Positions 35,189 through 43,844 of a stretch of 55,412 nt of DNA are shown here, in pieces (the stretch's first letter is position 1; every line of letters starts with the position of its first letter). Below the pieces are notes generated by a model that was given only the letters and a program-made list of their open reading frames with translations, was not told the origin of the DNA and did not search any database. Source of the DNA: Candidatus Kuenenia stuttgartensis (GTDB taxonomy: Bacteria; Planctomycetota; Planctomycetia; Gemmatales; Gemmataceae); the NCBI GenBank assembly GCA_945875585.1, contig CAMCLK010000033.1, positions 1 to 55,412 of the forward strand, read 5' to 3'. The translations under genes and the position numbers were made by a program.

Positions 35189-36361
35189 ATGAGTGAAACA
35201 GAAACCTGCGGTTTGCTGGAGCAAACGTTGGGTAGTTCGGGTTCTGCCGCAGCATTGGATCATTTGGAACAAACTTTAATCGGTCGGGAAGATTATTGGG
35301 GTTGGTTTTATACCGGCCTGATGCGTGCCCGTCTTGCCATGGGGGCATCACCTACCCCCACTGCCGGGTCGGGTGACTTGTCGTCTGATCAACAAGAAGA
35401 GTACGAGCAAGCCATTCGCAAGACAGCAAGTCTTGTGGGGAATGAGGCATTGAAGCGAGGTCGCTTGGATCAGGCGTGGCCATTTTTCAAACTTCTTGGT
35501 GATCCACAACCCATACGAGAAGCGCTCGAACAATTTCAGGCGGATGATGATGGAGATTGGGATATCCCGATCCGCTTGGCCTTTTATGAAGGCATTCTCC
35601 CCGTGCGTGGTTACAGTTGGATTCTTCAACGATACGGTTTGTGCAATGCCATAACCGCACTCAGCCAGGGCGAGGTTCCAGCTGACCCTGCCGACCGCCG
35701 CGAATGCCTTAAGCAATTGGTTCGATCGTTGCACCGTGAATTGAACGAACGATTGCTGGCTGACGTGGCAAGGCAGGAAGGTCGTGAACCAGAGGCTGTA
35801 TCTTCCAGCGCCCTGACACTTGGTTGTTTGCCAGCACTTCTTGATGCCCATCCAGAACTGACTGGAGAGGATGTGTATCATATTGATCTGTCGCATCTTC
35901 AATCAACAGTTCAATTGGCCGCAATCCTTGGCCAGTGCGAGGAACTCGATCTGGCTTGTGAGCTTTGTAATTATGGTTCCAGACTCAAGGGGCGTTTTGC
36001 GCCGCGTGGGGAACCGCCATTCGAACCATTCTTCGTTGGATGGAGCCATTATCTCGAATCGATAGCTGGCCGCGATACCGAAAAGCATCTGGATCATTTT
36101 CGTGAGCAGGCTCGCGTTGGTGCCGCTGATGGCAACACCTATCCATCGGAAATCCTCCACCGACTTCTGGAAGCGTTAGGCCGCGACGCGGAGGCTCTCG
36201 ATGCCGCTGTGGTCTGCCAGTCGCCTCAGTCGCTCCGAGAACGGTGTCACCGGGTGGGTGATTTTAGAGCCATGATCCGCGCTTCACGCTTGCAGGGCGA
36301 TGCGGTTCATTTTGTTGCTGCCTGCCTCGAACAGGAACGCCTGGGATTGCCACGGACCTGA
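35189..36361 (+). CDS. Conserved-looking helical protein, unknown function
   Basis: A 390-residue soluble protein, all-helical in appearance, not recognised. It begins MSETETCGLLEQTLGSSG, with GGAG six bases upstream. Segments such as RLDQAWPFFKLLGDPQPIRE and EALGRDAEALDAAVVCQSPQ suggest a repeat (TPR-like) scaffold, but no clean repeats can be drawn. It sits between the kinase and hrpB, 4 bases before the hrpB start, so it is probably co-transcribed with hrpB. Confidence 0.72.
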   Translation: MSETETCGLLEQTLGSSGSAAALDHLEQTLIGREDYWGWFYTGLMRARLAMGASPTPTAGSGDLSSDQQEEYEQAIRKTASLVGNEALKRGRLDQAWPFFKLLGDPQPIREALEQFQADDDGDWDIPIRLAFYEGILPVRGYSWILQRYGLCNAITALSQGEVPADPADRRECLKQLVRSLHRELNERLLADVARQEGREPEAVSSSALTLGCLPALLDAHPELTGEDVYHIDLSHLQSTVQLAAILGQCEELDLACELCNYGSRLKGRFAPRGEPPFEPFFVGWSHYLESIAGRDTEKHLDHFREQARVGAADGNTYPSEILHRLLEALGRDAEALDAAVVCQSPQSLRERCHRVGDFRAMIRASRLQGDAVHFVAACLEQERLGLPRT

Positions 36362-36365
36362 TCTG

Positions 36366-38810
36366 ATGGCACTTCCTATTCTGCCAATCGACTCACTGCT
36401 GCCCGAGGCGGTGAGGTTGTTGCGTAGCGCACCGTGCCTTGTGCTGCGCGCCAGCACCGGAGCAGGTAAGACAACGCGCCTTCCTTCCGCACTTCTCGAT
36501 GCATTTCCTGGCAAGTTACTGCTAGTGGAGCCCCGGCGGTTAGCCGCCCGTGCCGCTGCCAAACGCATTGCTTTTGAACGGGGCAGCCGACTGGGTACGG
36601 AAGTGGGGTACCATGTTCGGTTCGACCGGCAGGCGACCGAATTCACGCGCTTGGTTGTGATGACTCCGGGAATATTGCTCAATCGCCTGCGCGACGATCC
36701 GGCACTTGAAGATGTTGATTGTGTTATCTTGGATGAATTTCACGAACGCGCTGTTGATACGGACCTGATTGCCGGTTTGCTGAAAGTGGTGCGCGACACC
36801 CTGCGCCCTGACCTGCGTGTTGTGGTCATGTCAGCAACGCTCGACGCGTTACGGTTATCGACGTACCTCGATGGTTGTCCCACACTCGACAGCCCGGGCC
36901 GTCTGTTTCCTGTTACGATCGAACATGAACCGGTTCCCATGGGGCCGGACTGGGCCACGGGTGTGGCCCGAACCATCACAAAAATGGTGGATCGCATCAC
37001 TCAAGATATTCTTGTTTTCCTTCCCGGTTGGCGCGAAATCCGTCAGGTAACCGAACGGCTTCCTCGCCGCGGCGATATTGAGGTGTTGCCACTTCACGGT
37101 GATCTTTCTCCTGAAGAGCAGGACGACGTGCTTCGCCCTCGGGCCGATGCGCGCCGGATCATTCTGGCCACTAATGTGGCGGAAAGTTCCGTAACGGTGC
37201 CCGGTGTGCGCGCCGTGGTCGATTCCGGACTAGCCAGGCAGTTGGACCACGACCCAGCCACCGGGCTCGACCGACTGGTGGTTCGGCAGGTCTGCCGAGC
37301 CTCGCTGGCCCAGCGCGCCGGCCGTGCCGGGCGTGAGGGACCGGGTATTTGCGTGCGTCTATTTTCAGAGTATGACGAATCGCGACGTCTGGAACATGAT
37401 GCTGCTGAAATCTTGAGGGTTGATCCTGCGCCCGCGCTGCTGCAGCTTGCAGCCATGGGGGAACTGGAAAGGTTTGACTGGCTTGATGCCCCGCCTGAAG
37501 CTGCCCGTGCCCGGGCACTGACCATGCTTGAGTCGCTTGGTGCCATAAAACGGGGTCACCTCACCCGCCGCGGGCATGACCTTGCCCGCCTTCCACTACC
37601 TCCGCGTATTGGCATGCTTCTGCTGGAAGGCGCTGAACGTGGCGTTATCAGATGGGCGGCACGCGCTGCGGCGTACCTGTCTGAGGGAGATAGTCAACGG
37701 CTTGCCAAACCCGATCATCCCGTTGATTGCGATCTGTTATATCGCCTTGAATCTGTTTTCCCTGAACGAGGATCGCCTCGCGATCCAAGATTGGCCCGTG
37801 TGGCATCTGACCTCGAAAGGCAAGTGGATGCCGGGCCAGATGCCACCGATTCCAGACGCGCCTTTGCGCAAGCATTATTGGCGGCCTTTCCAGATCGACT
37901 GGCTCGACGCCGTGAAGGTGACGGTAACCGCGCCATGATGGCACGCGGTTTGCCCGTGCGGCTTGGCCCCCATTCCGCTGTTACTGAAGCCGAACTGTTC
38001 CTCTGCCTCGATGTCGATGACCAACCGGGTGAAGCTGTGGTTCGTCTGGCTTCCAGTGTGATTCGAGATGACCTCGATCCTGATCGGGTAATAACGGAAA
38101 CAATACTCGAGTTCGATGATCGCGCCGAGCGCGTGATTGGCCGGAAGCGAACGTTGTTTGCAGGTCTGGTTATTGACGACCGTGAAGTTACGGCCCCACT
38201 TGGCGAGACCACCGAAGGCATATTGGCCAATGCTTTGAAATCTCGGCTCGATACCATGTTTCCGGCGGCCGATACGCCTGCTGGTCATCTGCTTGCCAGA
38301 TGGAAATGGCTCGATTCACTCACTCCGGGTATTGTTCCGCCTATCGATGATACTCTGTTGGCCAATATGCTTGGGCGGCTCTGCGCTGGCGAACGGTCGC
38401 TTGCTGCTGTACGTGCCAAGGATTGGGCCGAGATTCTACTGGGGATGTTAGAATACAAACAGCGACGTGAACTCGACGAGTTGGCACCAGCTCGGTTAAC
38501 GCTGCCCTCGGGTGGGACTGCCGCACTTACTTATGAAGTCGGTCGTCCACCGGTACTGGCGGCGCGAATCCAGGAACTGTTTGGCTGGCGAGAAACGCCC
38601 AGGGTGGGTGGTGGCAAAGTCCGCGTGCTGCTCCATCTGCTGGCACCGAATTTCAGGCCGCAGCAGGTGACAGAAGATCTGGAAAGTTTCTGGAACACCA
38701 CCTACCAGGTGGTGCGAAAAGAACTGCGGGGCCGCTATCCTCGTCATCCATGGCCCGAAGATCCATGGACCGCTCAGGCCGTCAACAAACCAAGCAGTCG
38801 CAGACCTTGA
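36366..38810 (+). CDS. hrpB: ATP-dependent helicase HrpB
   Basis: An 814-residue DEAH-type helicase. Walker A GAGKTT (32-37), motif II DEFH (123-126), motif III MSATLD, motif V ATNVAESSVTVPGV, motif VI QRAGRAGREGPG. The C-terminal half, with LLERLPLPPRIG-like and HPWPEDPWTAQ, fits the HrpB family rather than HrpA. HrpB proteins are RNA or DNA helicases of uncertain role. The ATG at 36366 is chosen because an earlier in-frame ATG would overlap the previous gene by 62 bases. Confidence 0.93.
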   Translation: MALPILPIDSLLPEAVRLLRSAPCLVLRASTGAGKTTRLPSALLDAFPGKLLLVEPRRLAARAAAKRIAFERGSRLGTEVGYHVRFDRQATEFTRLVVMTPGILLNRLRDDPALEDVDCVILDEFHERAVDTDLIAGLLKVVRDTLRPDLRVVVMSATLDALRLSTYLDGCPTLDSPGRLFPVTIEHEPVPMGPDWATGVARTITKMVDRITQDILVFLPGWREIRQVTERLPRRGDIEVLPLHGDLSPEEQDDVLRPRADARRIILATNVAESSVTVPGVRAVVDSGLARQLDHDPATGLDRLVVRQVCRASLAQRAGRAGREGPGICVRLFSEYDESRRLEHDAAEILRVDPAPALLQLAAMGELERFDWLDAPPEAARARALTMLESLGAIKRGHLTRRGHDLARLPLPPRIGMLLLEGAERGVIRWAARAAAYLSEGDSQRLAKPDHPVDCDLLYRLESVFPERGSPRDPRLARVASDLERQVDAGPDATDSRRAFAQALLAAFPDRLARRREGDGNRAMMARGLPVRLGPHSAVTEAELFLCLDVDDQPGEAVVRLASSVIRDDLDPDRVITETILEFDDRAERVIGRKRTLFAGLVIDDREVTAPLGETTEGILANALKSRLDTMFPAADTPAGHLLARWKWLDSLTPGIVPPIDDTLLANMLGRLCAGERSLAAVRAKDWAEILLGMLEYKQRRELDELAPARLTLPSGGTAALTYEVGRPPVLAARIQELFGWRETPRVGGGKVRVLLHLLAPNFRPQQVTEDLESFWNTTYQVVRKELRGRYPRHPWPEDPWTAQAVNKPSSRRP

Positions 38811-38856
38811 TCTGCCGCGCAGGATCTATTTCCCCAGAAAAGGACACCCTCTCATC

Positions 38857-39258
38857 ATGGATTGGCTTACTTGGTACAACGAACTGGCTAAACCTGAGTG
38901 GACTCCGCCTCCCAAAGTGATCGGAACCATCTGGCAAATTCTTTATCCGGTCATTCTGATCAGCTTTGGATTTGTTTTCACTCAGGCGTGGCGCGGGGTC
39001 ATCCCTTGGACAGTGGCACTGCCTTTCGCCATCAATCTTGCCTCTAATATTATTTTTACTCCCATCCAGTTCGGCATGCGCAACATGCCTTTGGCAGCGG
39101 TGGATATTCTTGTGGTCTGGGGCACGATTGTCTGGATGGTGATATCCATCTGGTCACGCTATCCATGGGTAGCTGTGGCGCAGGGCCCTTATTTTGTCTG
39201 GGTTTCCATCGCCACTGTTTTGCAACTGTCGATTACCTTCATGAACTGGGGGCGTTGA
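38857..39258 (+). CDS. tspO: TspO/MBR-family membrane protein
   Basis: A 133-residue protein with about five hydrophobic segments and the family signature WYNELAKPEWTPPPKVIGTIW at the start (conserved W, KP, WTPP, W) and FVWVSIATVLQLSITFMN at the end. TspO proteins bind porphyrins and take part in tetrapyrrole or stress regulation. It overlaps the following SDR gene by one base (TGATG). Confidence 0.9.
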   Translation: MDWLTWYNELAKPEWTPPPKVIGTIWQILYPVILISFGFVFTQAWRGVIPWTVALPFAINLASNIIFTPIQFGMRNMPLAAVDILVVWGTIVWMVISIWSRYPWVAVAQGPYFVWVSIATVLQLSITFMNWGR

Positions 39259-40067
39259 TGAACCTCGAACTTCGCGATCGGGTTGCTGTTGTGGTGGGTG
39301 GTGCCAGTGGTATTGGGCTGGCCGCCGCGCGCGGCTTCGCACGTGAAGGTGCCCATGTTGTGTTATGGGACCGCAACGAAAATGTGCATCAACTAGCCAA
39401 GCAACTGGCGAAGGATTACTCCGTTCGCGCCTTGGGATGCGTTGTTGATGTTACCAATGAGGCTGGCGTTGGAATGGCCATGGCCCAAACAGTCGAATCG
39501 TTTGGTCAAGTAGGTAGCTTGGTGCATGCCGCTGCTATTGGTTCGGGCCAGTTTGGGTTTCCGTTCACCAACCTCAAGCCTGTCCACTGGTTGAAAGTGC
39601 TCGAGGTTAATGTGATGGGAATGACCCATGTTGCGCATGCCGTGACACCGCACATGACAAGCCGGGGGAACGGCACCATGGTGTTCGTGGCTTCTGTAGC
39701 TGGGCAAATGGGGTCGCAGACAGATCCGCCGTACAGTGCTTCCAAAGCAGCCAATATTAATTTTGCCCAATGCATGGCCAAAGATTTGGCACCTAGGGGA
39801 GTCCGTGTGAATACCGTCTGCCCGGGAATGGTACAGACGCCATTGAACCGCGCGGTCTGGCAGGCTTGGCATGACCAAGCACTACCAGAGCAACGGTTGG
39901 GTTACGATGAGTGGTCGGATCGCAAGATCAAGGCGGTGGTTCCGCTAGGGAAATGGCAGTCGGTGGAAGCCATAGCGGACATGATTGTGTTTTTATCGTC
40001 AGCCCGCGCGGAGCATGTGACGGGGCAAACGATCAATGTGGATGGCGGTTTTGTGATGCATGCTTGA
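39258..40067 (+). CDS. Short-chain dehydrogenase/reductase
   Basis: A 269-residue protein. The NAD(P) motif VVGGASGIGLAAARGFA is at the start, a NAG-like position is replaced (LVHAAAIG), and the catalytic pair is YSASK. VNTVCPGMVQTPLN and TGQTINVDGGFV are typical SDR ends. An Asp after strand 2 (LWDRN) suggests NAD rather than NADP. The substrate is unknown. It is coupled to tspO by a one-base overlap and ends at a hairpin. Confidence 0.9.
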   Translation: MNLELRDRVAVVVGGASGIGLAAARGFAREGAHVVLWDRNENVHQLAKQLAKDYSVRALGCVVDVTNEAGVGMAMAQTVESFGQVGSLVHAAAIGSGQFGFPFTNLKPVHWLKVLEVNVMGMTHVAHAVTPHMTSRGNGTMVFVASVAGQMGSQTDPPYSASKAANINFAQCMAKDLAPRGVRVNTVCPGMVQTPLNRAVWQAWHDQALPEQRLGYDEWSDRKIKAVVPLGKWQSVEAIADMIVFLSSARAEHVTGQTINVDGGFVMHA

Positions 40068-40076
40068 AAGTTGTGA

Positions 40077-40108
40077 CCTGTGGTGCCGGGCAAACCCGGC
40101 CCCACAGG
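40077..40108. terminator. Hairpin between convergent genes
   Basis: CCTGTGG-t-GCCGGG (40077-40090) pairs with CCCGGC-c-CCACAGG (40095-40108) with one mismatch and a CAAA loop. It lies between the SDR stop (40067) and the sigma-like gene stop (40117). It lacks a T tract. Confidence 0.65.
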
Positions 40109-40116
40109 CAGACCAA

Positions 40117-40764
40117 TCAGGCTCCCATATCAAAACCTTCTTGCCGAAACTGTTCCGCGACCTTCTTTTCTATCACAGCCATGCGTTGGGTGACTTGTGG
40201 CGCACTGTATCCAGCTTCCTTTGCAATTTCTTTTCGGGTTGAGACTGCGCCGTTTTCACAAATCTGCCGAATTATCACTTCCGATATCTTGACGTCTGCT
40301 TTTGAAGTGAAGTTTGCAGTGGCTTTCATAAGGATTTTTTCTACGGTAGCAGCCCCCAATTCCGCTGACCGGTTGTTGTGGATGTTGATTTGCGAACGGT
40401 GAATGGTATATCCGCCTTTCAAGTGTTTGCGACGACGGGTTTTTTGGCGAACCGCATCAATCTTACGCCTTTTCAAACAATCACCAAGAAAACCAGACAG
40501 AGACCGTTTGGATGGCATATATTTTGAAGCGCCATCGAGAATTTGGTTCAGAAGGTCGTGTCCTTTGTCCATGTTGTCTTCGCCCGCAAAATATTCGCCA
40601 AGCACCATCGCTGGACCGTACAATACAGCGTATAGTTGCTTGTGAAGTGCGGTTCGTTCGCCTCCTTCAGGCATGTCGAGAAAACGAACAACAGAATCAG
40701 CGTGCGCATTGAGGATTTCATTCGCTGCTTTGAGAGACATGTTTTCGAAATTATAAAAAGTCAT
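40117..40764 (-). CDS. Divergent sigma-70-like (ECF-type) transcription factor, candidate
   Basis: A 215-residue protein. Residues about 40-110 match the shape of sigma region 2: LYAVLYGPAMVLGEYFAGED, then DLLNQ, and SGFLGDCLKRRKIDAVRQKT, where ID-x2-R is typical. Residues about 160-205 contain a helix-turn-helix like region 4: STRKEIAKEAGYSAPQVTQ. The match is to the general pattern and not to a named group; a phage-type or other HTH regulator is the alternative. The ATG at 40764 has GGGAG eight bases upstream. The coding sequence looks clearly more AT-rich than the genes on both sides, a sign of horizontal transfer. No anti-sigma gene is next to it. Confidence 0.55.
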   Translation of the reverse strand: MTFYNFENMSLKAANEILNAHADSVVRFLDMPEGGERTALHKQLYAVLYGPAMVLGEYFAGEDNMDKGHDLLNQILDGASKYMPSKRSLSGFLGDCLKRRKIDAVRQKTRRRKHLKGGYTIHRSQINIHNNRSAELGAATVEKILMKATANFTSKADVKISEVIIRQICENGAVSTRKEIAKEAGYSAPQVTQRMAVIEKKVAEQFRQEGFDMGA

Positions 40765-41110
40765 ATCGCCAACTCCCAATGAGATAATGAACCAGGAATA
40801 AGACGCTAAGACAGCCGGGCATGCTCAAAGCTGAAGGCGATGAGGCGCGATTACCGATCCAACAATTTTAGTTCGACACGAGAAGGACATTATTTTTGAC
40901 AGGGCGCACATTTTATGGCGCAGCAGACTGTTATACGTTGATATGTGGGCGCATTGGTAACGCCCATGAGACACGATCCGTTTCGGATCACTACCAGGCA
41001 TTCGCTCAAGTAATCAGATTCTTCACAACAATTCCGGAAAGAAACCGAAATGTCTTTTAGGCAAGGCAAATGCGAGCGCCTTGGGTGTTGTGCACAGGCA
41101 TTATAACGGG
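40765..41110. other. AT-richer stretch without an assigned gene
   Basis: About 345 bases upstream of the sigma-like gene. It holds two small dyads: GGGCG (40950 region) with CGCCC, and GATCCG-tt-tCGGATC near 40976-40992. A short minus-strand open frame (40890-41114) with ten Cys in 74 residues starts at an ATGA overlap with the oxidoreductase stop; it is listed separately. No tRNA or other RNA was recognised. Confidence 0.5.
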
Positions 41111-41114
41111 TCAT
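40890..41114 (-). CDS. Possible 74-residue Cys-rich protein, doubtful
   Basis: The frame starts at an ATG that overlaps the stop of the oxidoreductase gene (ATGA), as real coupled genes in this window do. It has ten Cys, including two CC pairs and a final CCAIKCAPCQK. There is no good ribosome site, no known family and the composition is not clearly protein-like. It could be a decayed remnant or chance. Confidence 0.25.
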   Translation of the reverse strand: MTRYNACAQHPRRSHLPCLKDISVSFRNCCEESDYLSECLVVIRNGSCLMGVTNAPTYQRITVCCAIKCAPCQK

Positions 41115-42193
41115 GAACCTGTTGGCAACCCGCACGCTTTCAACAGCGTTTCCTGCACAGCGAGGTCGTGCTGGGGTGTGAAATCGGAAGGTTTTTCACC
41201 GCGAATGACGCGCGCCATATCAGCGGCGTCGCCCACGTAGCGGTTGTAACGAGGGAATTTGATCTCTTGCGCGCCTTTCTTGTACCCGGCGCGCGCCTCT
41301 GAAAGCACAACCTTGGCGGATGGGTTGTCCAATGGCTGGATCTGGAATGTCCCCTCGGTACCGCATACCACCAAATGCCGGCGGTCGCCTCCATCCACTT
41401 CCATGGCAGCTGTTTTCACACTCGCAATGGCATTGTCGTACGAGAAGACTGCCATGGAATTGTCGAGCAGGGTGTCTTCGTGGCGACCGGCATGCTGATT
41501 GAAACCAAAAACCTGGGTTGGTTTGCCCAGAATGCCAACGACCAAGTCAATCACATGGCAACCCAGTTCAAACATCATGCCACCCTTATACTCGGCGAGG
41601 GCGCGTCGGGATGCGGGGTCAACCACTTTGCTCATGACGGTGTGCACTTCGAAGATTTCGCCAAGCCATTTCTGCGCCAGGAACTGCTTCAGCAGCAATA
41701 CTCCCGGGTTGTAGCGGTACATGTAACCCATCTGAACCATCAGTTTTTGCCGAGTGGCATCATCGAGGATTTTCTTCAACTGTGGCAGCGATTCACCGGC
41801 TGGTTTGTCGATATGGACGTGCTTTCCGGCGGCAACGCATGCTTCTGCGGTGGTGAGGAGGTCGCGAACCCGGGTTTCCACCAATACTGCTTGCAGGCCG
41901 GGGGTGCCCAGTAACTTTTCCTGACTCATCCAAGGCAAGTCACGGTAAGGAGACTGCGATTCTGCCCGCTGCCGCAATCGGCTGTCGGGCTCAACAATCC
42001 CTACGACTTCATAATCTGCTGACGCGCGGTAAACCTCAAGCTTGCTGGCATGGGCATGCCCCACACCAATCTGGCCGATCTTGATACGCGTCTTTGGAAC
42101 TTCCAATGCGTGGGATGATTGGATTTGCTGGAACATTGACAGCGCCAAAGCGCCGCCAGATTGTTTCAGGATGCCGCGTCGGTCAAGACTCAC
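41111..42193 (-). CDS. Gfo/Idh/MocA-family oxidoreductase with Tat-like leader
   Basis: A 360-residue protein. A GTG start at 42193 has GGAG seven bases upstream and leads into a twin-arginine-like leader (SLDRRGILKQSGGALALS). An alternative GTG lies 15 bases earlier. The NAD-binding fold begins IKIGQIGVGHAHASKL. HIDKPAGESL replaces the usual EKP catalytic strand. GYMYRYNPGVLLLKQF and the C-terminal alpha/beta domain follow. Family members oxidise sugars, inositols or related alcohols; several planctomycete copies are exported. Substrate not known. Confidence 0.88.
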   Translation of the reverse strand: MSLDRRGILKQSGGALALSMFQQIQSSHALEVPKTRIKIGQIGVGHAHASKLEVYRASADYEVVGIVEPDSRLRQRAESQSPYRDLPWMSQEKLLGTPGLQAVLVETRVRDLLTTAEACVAAGKHVHIDKPAGESLPQLKKILDDATRQKLMVQMGYMYRYNPGVLLLKQFLAQKWLGEIFEVHTVMSKVVDPASRRALAEYKGGMMFELGCHVIDLVVGILGKPTQVFGFNQHAGRHEDTLLDNSMAVFSYDNAIASVKTAAMEVDGGDRRHLVVCGTEGTFQIQPLDNPSAKVVLSEARAGYKKGAQEIKFPRYNRYVGDAADMARVIRGEKPSDFTPQHDLAVQETLLKACGLPTGS

Positions 42194-42421
42194 GCGTTCA
42201 CTCTCCACGCAATGTTCTGTGCGTTAGGCCTTCAGGAGGAATGCGCCTCGCTCCATCAGTGTCACTTGAACGGGTTCTGTGGGTCAATAACGGTAGTTGC
42301 CTGGGAATTGATTCCAGAGGTGTTTGGAGCGCTTTACCGGTTCAAATTCGCCAAAGCATGCTGGTTGCCCTGCCTGAGTAGTTAGGCTGAATCATGTGTT
42401 AGATTGCTGCGTTTGGGAAAC

Positions 42422-43828
42422 TTAGGCAATCAGCTCTTGAATCACGGAGCCAAAAACATCGGTCAGGCGGATATCCCGCCCGCCGTATCGGTAGGTGAGC
42501 TTGGTGTGGTTGATTCCCATTTGGTGCAGGATGGTGGCGTGGATGTCATGCACGGTAAGGGGTTTGTTGACGACGGCGTTGCCAAAATCGTCGGTATCTC
42601 CATAAGCCATTCCGCCTTTGAAACCGCCTCCTGCCATGAAAATGGAATATCCGTTCACGTGGTGATCTCGACCAGCGGTGGCTGAAATACCGGGCGTATG
42701 GGGTGTGCGGCCCATCTCTCCGGCCCACATCACGATGGTTTGATCGAGCAGCCCGCGTTGATGCAAATCTGTGATCAGTGCTGCCACGGATTGTTCCGTC
42801 ACGCGGGCATTCTTTTCGTGATTGACTTTCAACATGCCGTGCTGGTCCCACGGCGAGTTGTTGCCGTCGAAGCTTGGGCAGGTGATTTCCACAAATCGAA
42901 CCCCCGCTTCGACCAGCCTTCTGGCCCGGATAGCCTGCGAGGCGTAATAACGTTGATGCTCATCGGAAGAATCTGCCCCGTACATTCGACGGATCGATTC
43001 TGGCTCATTTTGGATATCGGCGACAACAGGAACTTCCGTCTGCATGCGGAAGGCTGTTTCGTAATTGGCGATGGCGGCTTCGATAATCGCGCCATCCGAG
43101 CTTTGCTTGGAAAAAGACTTGTTTTGTTCGGCAAGCAGATTGATTTTGCGTTGTTGGATGGCGCGAGAATCGGTCGGAGCAATATTGTCGACAGGAATGC
43201 CTTTGGCGCGCATCATGGTGGCCTGATGGCTGGCAGGCAGGAACGAGCTTCCGAAATTTTCCAACCCACCATTCGGAACCCAGTCGTTGTTCAGGACAAC
43301 GTACCCGGGCAGGTTTTGATTGTCAGAACCAAGGCCATACGAGACCCAAGCGCCAAAACTGGGTGCCTGACCAAGACTTCTCCCGGTATGGAGCAGCAGG
43401 TTCGATTGACCATGCAACGGCAGTTCTCCCACCATCGACCGTACCACGCAGATCTGATCCGCCACGCGGGCAATATGCGGGAAAAGGTCACTAACCCATA
43501 AGCCACTTTGCCCCCGCTTTTTGAATTCCCAGGGGCTGCCCATCCAGACCCGCTCGGGTGACGACTGCGAACGTTTTGATACCGCGCTGGCACCTATTGG
43601 TTTACCTTGGTGTGTTTTCAACAATGGTTTGTAGTCGAAGGTATCGACATGGCTGGGGCCGCCATCCATAAAGCATAGGATCAGGTTTTTGGCTCGGGCC
43701 GGGGTGTGTGGAGTTCCATGCGCCAAGGCGTGGAATGCCAAGGCACCCATGCCGACGGATGTTTGCTGAAGCATGGAACGACGGTTGATGGCTGGTAGTC
43801 GATTCCGGTAAGCCAAGATATCATTCAT
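42422..43828 (-). CDS. DUF1501 protein with Tat leader
   Basis: A 468-residue protein. The ATG at 43828 has GGTGG upstream and gives the leader NRRSMLQQTSVGMGALAFHA. Family features: NLILCFMDGGPSHVDTFDYKP, GFWG-like CVVRSMVGELPLHGQ, SPWDQHGMLKVNHEKN and VMWAGEMGRTPHTPG. It is the second DUF1501 gene of the window and again directly follows its DUF1549/DUF1553 partner (16 bases). Its stop is 228 bases before the oxidoreductase start. Confidence 0.9.
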   Translation of the reverse strand: MNDILAYRNRLPAINRRSMLQQTSVGMGALAFHALAHGTPHTPARAKNLILCFMDGGPSHVDTFDYKPLLKTHQGKPIGASAVSKRSQSSPERVWMGSPWEFKKRGQSGLWVSDLFPHIARVADQICVVRSMVGELPLHGQSNLLLHTGRSLGQAPSFGAWVSYGLGSDNQNLPGYVVLNNDWVPNGGLENFGSSFLPASHQATMMRAKGIPVDNIAPTDSRAIQQRKINLLAEQNKSFSKQSSDGAIIEAAIANYETAFRMQTEVPVVADIQNEPESIRRMYGADSSDEHQRYYASQAIRARRLVEAGVRFVEITCPSFDGNNSPWDQHGMLKVNHEKNARVTEQSVAALITDLHQRGLLDQTIVMWAGEMGRTPHTPGISATAGRDHHVNGYSIFMAGGGFKGGMAYGDTDDFGNAVVNKPLTVHDIHATILHQMGINHTKLTYRYGGRDIRLTDVFGSVIQELIA

Positions 43829-43844
43829 GATGATCCACCTTCTT

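Noticed and set aside
42209..42421. GGTTCAAATTC near 42349, resembling a tRNA T-arm
   Set aside because: The flanking bases do not pair as a T stem, and no anticodon or acceptor stem can be built around it.
42698..43501. Plus-strand open frame of 267 residues
   Set aside because: Antisense to the DUF1501 gene. No recognisable motif.
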